The notes beneath the pieces are model-generated. The model was not told the origin of the DNA. It did not search any database and saw nothing but the letters and a program-made list of their open reading frames with translations. Positions 57,749 through 64,000 of a stretch of 64,000 nt of DNA are shown piece by piece. The position numbers and the translations under genes are program-made. The DNA comes from Trichomonas vaginalis G3 (taxonomy: Eukaryota; Parabasalia; Trichomonadida; Trichomonadidae). Position 1 is the stretch's first letter. Every line of letters starts with the position of its first letter. The stretch covers positions 14,318,205-14,382,204 of the forward strand of contig NC_067206.1 in assembly GCF_026262505.1 (NCBI RefSeq), written 5' to 3'.

Positions 57749-58698
57749 TGTTGCATGCTAAGTTCGGTCAATGATAGAAATTGAGTGGAAATTAATCGTC
57801 GAGGAAGTACGATTATGTAAAGTAAAAAAATGTTGTGGGATTTTTAATATTATATATTATTTTATAATAAAATTTTTTGAGTCATTTTAAGAAGCACATA
57901 TAATTTTTTGAATTTAAAAATTAAAGTAGTGTCAAACGAATTTATCACTTAATTTAATACTCAGATTTCTTAAAATTAATGAAAAAAAGGTTTTCTGAGA
58001 ACTTTTGAGAATGGTTTTCAAATTCCATTATTGAAAATATATAGGTATTGTATGAAATCCAAACTCTATATTTATTAAAATTCTAAATTTTTAATAAAAT
58101 AACTTTTCAGAGGAATATGATTTTGAATGGTTGATTAATAAGTATAAAAATGTCTACGATTTTAAGGAGGGAATTGTTCCTTATGAGGTATACATCATAA
58201 CTATATACCTCATAAGGAACAATTCCCTCTTGATAGCTGGGAAACTTTCTCTGAATAACTTATCATTTGGAGAAAGTTTCCCAGCTATCTATTAGAAACT
58301 AAAAGGCTGTGAGGCACTAATATATAATCAATGCCTCATAGCCTTTAGTTTCTTATTAAAAACGAGAAAACTTGTTCGAAATGATAAACAATTTCGAACA
58401 AGTTTTCTCGTTTTAAGGAGGGAATTGTTCCTTATGAGGTATACATCATAACTATATACCTCATAAGGAACAATTCCCTTTTGATATCCTGGATATTTTT
58501 GAATATATTTTTTGAATTAAAGTTCTCAAAAGTATTATCAAAAGTGATTTTTTAAAAAATATCTCCAATTAATTAACTAATTAAAAGTATTATATTTTTA
58601 AAATTAAATAGTTTTTCAATTTTTTTGAAGGAATTGAGATACTTCCCACGACAATAAAATTGAGAGGTTTACATTATGACTGATCTTAGCATGCAACA
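57749..58698. mobile_element. Element N2 (R2 copy)
   Basis: Same 950-bp length and position as 49910-50859, again between 121-bp units 1 and 2. Confidence 0.82.
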
Positions 58699-58701
58699 TT
58701 A

Positions 58702-59128
58702 TGTGCCGGATACCATTGTGTCAAATTTTTTCTGAAATTAACTTTAAAAGTACTAAGTAAGATCATGAGATATAGCAATATATGTTCAAACCAACTTATA
58801 TTTTGGTTGTACACCACTTGTATGTGCCGGATACCATTGTGTCAAATTTTTTCTGAAATTAACTTTAAAAGTACTAAGTAAGATCATGAGATATAGCAAT
58901 ATATGTTCAAACCAACTTATATTTTGGTTGTACACCACTTGTATGTGCCGGATACCATTGTGTCAAATTTTTTCTGAAATTAACTTTAAAAGTACTAAGT
59001 AAGATCATGAGATATAGCAATATATGTTCAAACCAACTTATATTTTGGTTGTACACCACTTGTATGTGCCGGATACCATTGTGTCAAATTTTTTCTGAAA
59101 TTAACTTTAAAAGTACTAAGTAAGATCA
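58702..59128. repeat. 121-bp tandem repeat, four units (R2)
   Basis: Units at 58702, 58823, 58944 and 59065 (last partial). Copy number differs from the ten in R1 while surrounding sequence is nearly identical. Confidence 0.95.
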
Positions 59129-59524
59129 TTTATTTTTGCATAATATAATGCCAATATGGTTTCTTTTGATTTTATTTCATTTATAAGCAAATCAGATTTA
59201 CCCAAAAACTCCACTCCATAAGCGTTCATTTGCTAAATTAAAAAGTGACAATGGGCTAGTCTGTCTCTTTCTCTTTGAAAATTATAAGTTTTGAAAAAAA
59301 ACCGTAAATCATTATTGAATCTAAAAATATTTATGTACAAAAAGTCGGTATATATTCTATAATTATTTAAAATAATGAAAAAGTTGATTTGTGAATCATT
59401 GAAATATTAATGCTGTTATATATATATATCAGATGATATAAGATGATTTTTTTAAATAAAAAATAAAATTTAATTTTTTAATTGTTAAAATAAGAATAGT
59501 AAGCTTGACAAGTAATTTAAGTTT

Positions 59525-60073
59525 TTGCTTTGTAAAGTTATTTGGTTGGCAAATGCATTGTGTCACTTTTTGTTTGAGTTCACTTTCCGTAATTTGTCTT
59601 ATGATAATAATTTTGGAATGTTCCCAAAGGTTGAATTAATCAATTTTCATTTAACTGGGAAAAATTTATTTGCTGAAAAAGCAGATGAATCAGAAAAAGA
59701 ATTATAAAAATGGATAGACAACATACTAAGTTTGTTATTACGATATTTTGCAAGATCAAAAACAGAAGAATTTAAGAATCTCGTCATTCGTCAATATTAT
59801 GAAAGATATGTTATTTATAAGAGCAAACCTAAACGAAAAGAAACAATATTAGATAATGGCAATACAAATGAAGAAAAAATTAAAAGATGGATCTCTAAAA
59901 GGAACAAAGATTGCGTTTGCATATTGCAATTAGTTTCTTATGAGCAAAAAATATTCTCTCTTAGGTTAATTTTAGACAAAATAGCAGGTTATTCTTATGA
60001 TGATTTATTAAATAGCCATTTGTCATTTTGGGATGCAGCCAAGAGTTATGGATTAATAGAGTCGAAACAATAA
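59525..60073 (+). pseudogene. Decayed plus-strand gene of R2
   Basis: Same two frames and the same internal stop as 52411-52959 (LLLRYFARSKTEEFKNLVIR to GLIESKQ), so the lesion predates the R duplication. Confidence 0.45.
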
Positions 60074-60294
60074 GAATTACCGAAAAAGTGACAAAACATC
60101 AAAAACAGGGAGGGGTCTCAATTTTTATTACTTATATTATTTTACAATATTTATATAAATACTCTTTATAATATATTTTACTATAAAATTTATACCTCAA
60201 ATTCAAATATTTAAAATATTATTTACATAATTATCTCAAAATTATATTTTTATATATTATTTTTCATATGTATAAATCATATAATCTATATCTA

Positions 60295-61374
60295 TGCAAA
60301 TCTCATCTAAATTTTTTTGAAACAAACCGCTACCATTTTATAATGGTCCATCTTAAATTCATCATAAATTCTGGTACATGTTAGTACCAGAGTCTTCAAA
60401 TCTCAAACACTCTGGTACCAACATGTACCAGACGCGAGTTTCCAATGCCTCGTACGATTTTCTATTAAGATCTTCTTGAATGAGAAGGTCTTCATAGAAA
60501 CTCGTGCGAGGGCTTCTCTTTTAAATACTCTGGTACCTGCTGGTATCGGAGTCGACTTTACAGCCCTTTCCCCAATTTTGAAGCTGGGGAAAGTTTTCAA
60601 GCAATGAAAGGGAAGCTCTCGCTATGAGGTGAAAATCTAGAATTTTTACCTCATAGCGAGTAATCCTTTTTAATTGCTTGAAAACTTTCTTCAAATTATC
60701 AAAATTTCGAGGAAAGTTTCCTTGCTTCAAAGTAGAGATGGAGCCCTTTGAGCCACTGCATATAGGTCAGTGACTCAAAATACTCCATCTCTACTAGAAA
60801 TCGCCAAAATTTGGGTCGCAATCTTTGAAATGCGACGCAAGTTTTGGCAATTTCGCGAGGGACTTGCTCCATTTGGTGCATAGATTCACACTCTATGCAC
60901 CAGATGGAACAATTCTTTCGCTGACAGCGGGAAACTTTGTCTGAATAGTTTAACATTCAGACAAAGTTTTCCGCTGTCAGAGAGGGAATGGAAGGGTAAG
61001 AGGTATACATTATGAATATATACCTCTTACCCTTCCATTCCCTCGAGAAAGTTCAAAAACTTGGGTGCAATCAGTTCTGATTGCACCCAAGTTTTTGAAC
61101 TTTATATAAGGAATTGTTGGCTATGATGTACTGATCATGAATCAGTACATCATAGCCAACAATTCCTTCGCAAACAGTGGGAAACTTTGTCTGAATAGTT
61201 TAACATTCAGACAAAATTTCCCGCTGTCAGGGAGGGAATTAGAGGGTGGGAGATATATCGATAGACTATAAATCTCTCACCCTTTAATTCCCTCAAGAAA
61301 GTTCAAAAACTTGGGTGCAATCAGAACTGATTGCACCCAAGTTTTTGAATTTTGTATAAGGAATTGTTGGCTAT
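60295..61374. repeat. Repeat unit R, copy 3 (partial) with hairpin train
   Basis: Follows R1/R2 through the degenerate hairpins to about 60975, then has only one full quartet and a chimeric hairpin (61231-61290) before element F begins inside an H1 arm. Confidence 0.88.
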
Positions 61375-61707
61375 TGTTGTGCATGAAAATTCGGTTCACT
61401 TCACTTCTGACAAAAGTGACAAGTTTACATGGCAAAAATAGTTTACATGGCAAAAATATATAGGGTATTTTTTTTAAAAGTAGTTATCTTTATATATAAA
61501 AATAAAACTTTTGATATATTTGAGTAAATGATTTATTAATTTATTTATTTATTTTTTTTAAATCAAATCATATAAATATATATATATATAATAGTGAAAT
61601 AGAACAAGAGATAATTATTGATGATTAAATTGTAGACGAGGATAAAAGTTTAGATAAATTAATAAAATTAGTGTGGAATCAGACAAATTTCGGGTTGTTT
61701 GGGAAGG

Positions 61708-62064
61708 AATTGTTGGCTATGATGTACTGATTCATGATCAGTACATCATAGCCAACAATTCCTTATATAAAGTTCAAAAACTTGGGTGCAATCAGTTCTG
61801 ATTGCACCCGTTTTTGAACTTTCTCGAGGGAATGGAAGGGTAAGAGGTATATATCATTAATGTATACCTCTTACCCTCTTCCCGCAAACAGCAAACTTTG
61901 TCTGAATAGTTTAACATTCAGACAAAGTTTCCCGCTGTTTGCGAAGGAATTGTTGGCTATAATGTACTGATTCATGATCAGTACATCATAGCCAACAATT
62001 CCTTATACAAATTTCAAAAACTTGGGTGCAATCAGTTCTGATTGCACCCAAGTTTTTGAACTTT
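61708..62064. repeat. H1-H4 hairpins in reversed order inside element F
   Basis: Order H1, H4, H3, H2, H1, H4, against H1, H2, H3, H4 in R. Loops are also in the opposite orientation (CTGATTCATGATCAG rather than CTGATCATGAATCAG). The H3 hairpin is shortened. Confidence 0.9.
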
Positions 62065-62542
62065 CCATTAACAATTGTTCAATCACATTTATACAACCCA
62101 AATCTATACCAATCATACTCTTATTCATACATCATATTTTAAAAACTTTTTTGCAATATGATGTTATTGCAACAATTTTTTTTCTTTTCTACTTCCAATT
62201 AGCACCTTAAAAACATTAGACACAATCACTGGCTCATATGCTCCTATTCTGAATCTAACACTATGCAAATTTATACAATTCTCCACAAATCTTACATTCA
62301 TTTTAATTTCAACGACCATTATTACCACAAAGAATCTTACCTTCCCTACAAAATCTAACTATCTATCAATTTAAAAAATGTTACAAAATATTAAATGATT
62401 TTTTTTCTATACGTAATTTAAAGTTCTTAAACTCTCAGCATCAGAATATCCTTACATAGCTTAGCTATATATCGTATTACTTTATGAATAAAAAAATTAT
62501 TTAAATTATAATAAAATGTTTATTCGTATTTTTACTTTATTT

Positions 62543-63040
62543 TTAGTTACGAGGCTGTATTTCGAACTCAGGATTTGGGTTTAAGTCCTTTGTCCATTTA
62601 GGACCCTGGTCCCAAATTGATTTTGGAGTAGGTTTTCCACCGAAAAGATCTTTAAGAGCTGTATGAACCCATACTGTGTTGTATTCTTCTATTGCGTGAG
62701 GTAAAAATTCTCTTATTTCGATAAAATCTGGGCGAGCCGAAAAGATTGTTTGCCAAAAACGTTCTATTTTACCATTTAACTGTGGTGTGTAAGGTTCTGT
62801 CCGATGGTGTTGAATGCCATTTACTTGAAGAACGTTTTTGAAGTCCTTTCCTGTAAATTCGCATCCATTATCTGTCAAAAGTTCGTATGGAATAATTTTA
62901 ATAGAGTCGATAGGAAGTCTTTTTGCCAATAGAATATTCAAGATATGCCGTAATATAAATCTGATTTTCATTTGGCAGATCCACTTCTTGTCTTTCCATT
63001 TTTTTTGAATCAATTTATACAAATAAACTATAAAACACAA
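62543..63040 (-). pseudogene. IS481-like DDE transposase of element F
   Basis: LLTDNGCEFTGKDFKNVLQV (second D), GIQHHRTEPYTPQLNGKIER (motif before E) and ERFWQTIF, then HAIEEYNTVWVHTALKDLFG, typical of IS481/rve_3 integrase cores. The upstream part continues better in another frame (LPNENQIYITAYLEYSIGKK near 62920-62980), so a frameshift there separates it from the first D region. Distinct in sequence from the R transposase. Confidence 0.72.
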
Positions 63041-63142
63041 AATTATTATTTTATAATATAATTCTTAGATAATACATCCGATATGTAAAGTGTCAAAAAT
63101 GAATTGAACCGAATTTTCATGCATTACAGAATTGTTGGCTAT

Positions 63143-63798
63143 GATGTGGATAGCCGCTGCCAGACCAAATGAATTAACCGTTGTGAATAACGTTTCTGAA
63201 TCTTTATTTAAAAAAGATAAAATATCACGATTTTGGCTGCGTTAAATCAAAGAATTGATGTTTTTGTCAAAAATCTTTAGAAGAAGTTGCACCCAATTAC
63301 TTTTATCGTATTAAAAACGATTTACTTCAAACAGGTTTTATTCCTTCAATTAGAATTCGCGAGCCTCGATTGACAGATTATAAAACAAATTGAAAAGAGA
63401 AGTTCAATCACGTTATACCAAGTATTAAATTTTTGTTCAGAATCAAGAAGCCAATTTGAATTCATTAGATTTTTATTGGAAATGCTGAAGAAAAAACTTT
63501 CTCAAATAAATGAGAAGATACAAAATTCAATTACATATTTAAGATCGTTTGAAATTCTAAATGAATTGTTAGATACGTATATGTTAGAAAATTAATGAAT
63601 TTTGTTATAATTCTCCAGATTATATTTTAGAACATTTCGAAGAATTTTTGGAGGATTTCAAAGAAAAGAATAATTTAATAGACTAAAAAATATTATTTTT
63701 ATTTATTGTGAATTTTAAATTGTCACTTTTTAAGTGTTACTCCCTATTGAAAGTGTCACTTTTTGGGTGTCACTTTTTCGAAAATTCTTATATACTCA
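63143..63798 (+). other. Decayed coding-like sequence right of element F
   Basis: Short coding-like stretches with stops between them: ARPNELTVVNNVSESLFKKD, LEEVAPNYFYRIKNDLLQTG, LKKKLSQINEKIQNSITYLR. Ends with two TCACTTTTT words at 63724-63774 that could be promoters. No family is recognised. Confidence 0.4.
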
Positions 63799-64000
63799 GA
63801 CAAAATAGCAGGTTATTCTTATGATGATTTATTAAATAGCCATTTGTCATTTTGGGATGCAGCCAAGAGTTATGGATTAATAGAGTCTGGCGAAGAAGCC
63901 AAAATTTCTTTAATAAAAGCAATAAAGCAGGGTAATAAATATTTGAATCCTGATGTATTTGGATTTGACTATCGCTATAATGGACAAATAAAGAGAGAAG
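63799..64000 (+). CDS. Partial gene, continuing past the window (unknown family)
   Basis: Open frame DKIAGYSYDDLLNSHLSFWD...SYGLIESGEEAKISLIKA...FGFDYRYNGQIKRE to the window end. The first 30 codons equal the 3' end of the decayed R gene, but after GLIES the frame continues with GEEAKISLIK instead of stopping, so this is the better-preserved version. No start is visible and no function is recognised. Confidence 0.5.

Larger units (their letters stand above)
53181..60294. mobile_element. Repeat unit R, copy 2
   Basis: Same order as R1 at very high identity, without E and without the Maverick, with a private 379-bp insertion in the transposase and only four 121-bp units. Many one-base length differences from R1, few substitutions. 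Confidence 0.85.
61375..63128. mobile_element. Element F: integrase-type DNA transposon with 14-bp direct flanks
   Basis: Ends TGTTGTGCATGAAAATTCGG and the mirror of TGTAATGCATGAAAATTCGG. GAATTGTTGGCTAT directly abuts both ends (61361-61374, 63129-63142). Contains an inverted-order hairpin array (61708-62064) and a transposase (62543-63040). 61440-61700 and 62070-62520 are AT-rich with no gene seen. Confidence 0.8.

Noticed and set aside
63143-63240. Tyrosine recombinase motif (ARPNEL)
   Set aside because: Only a six-residue resemblance; no catalytic boxes and the frame is short.

Overview
The window looks like nuclear DNA of a parabasalid protist, most likely Trichomonas vaginalis. It is AT-rich, has no recognisable introns, carries trichomonad-type initiator motifs (TCAYTT just upstream of several ATGs), and is made almost entirely of large Maverick/Polinton elements, KilA-N genes and integrase-type DNA transposons. 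No single-copy host gene was recognised with confidence. The species call is inferred from repeat content and the initiator motif; no marker gene supports it.

Layout. (1) 1-19829 is Maverick A, whose left end lies outside the window. It holds a protein-primed family B DNA polymerase remnant (743-2890), a block of small genes of different style with host-like initiators (2890-6660), a 304-residue gene bracketed by inverted palindromic repeats, the virion block (packaging ATPase, D5/SF3-type helicase, penton-like protein, major capsid protein, a long basic coiled-coil protein), a repeat-rich 491-residue gene, and the right terminal repeat. (2) 19830-19942 is 113 bp of an older repeat unit, R. 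(3) 19943-43792 is Maverick B, complete at both ends, with terminal repeats, terminal poly(A)/poly(T) and a 6-bp target duplication TATATC. It has a Dam-like adenine methyltransferase, two small amphipathic proteins, a phage-collar-like fibre gene, an integrase, an HNH gene, three KilA-N genes, a 2-kb array of about 93 units of 21 bp, and the same virion block as A. (4) 43793-61374 is repeat unit R in tandem (R1, R2, partial R3). R contains a DDE integrase-type transposase, nested TGT...ACA elements with 4-bp target duplications, a 121-bp tandem repeat, and long trains of about 62-bp hairpins. (5) 61375-63128 is another integrase-type transposon (F), flanked by 14-bp direct repeats. (6) 63129-64000 is decayed coding sequence ending in an open partial gene.

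How it fits together. A and B share the virion block at very high identity, so both copies are young. They differ in the accessory slot between the short genes near the integrase and the ATPase: A has polB plus the initiator-driven gene block, while B has HNH and KilA-N cassettes. B was inserted into R1 only 113 bp from A. R2 preserves the empty site and also serves as the reference for dating insertions in R1.

Most unusual signals. Hairpins are grouped in fours with a period of about 249 bp in three sequence-unrelated families, and their loops occur in both orientations. Palindromic repeat modules flanking accessory genes keep one architecture while swapping the half-site (GTTAG in A, GGTGA in B). 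One divergent intergenic slot is filled with different tandem arrays in A and B.
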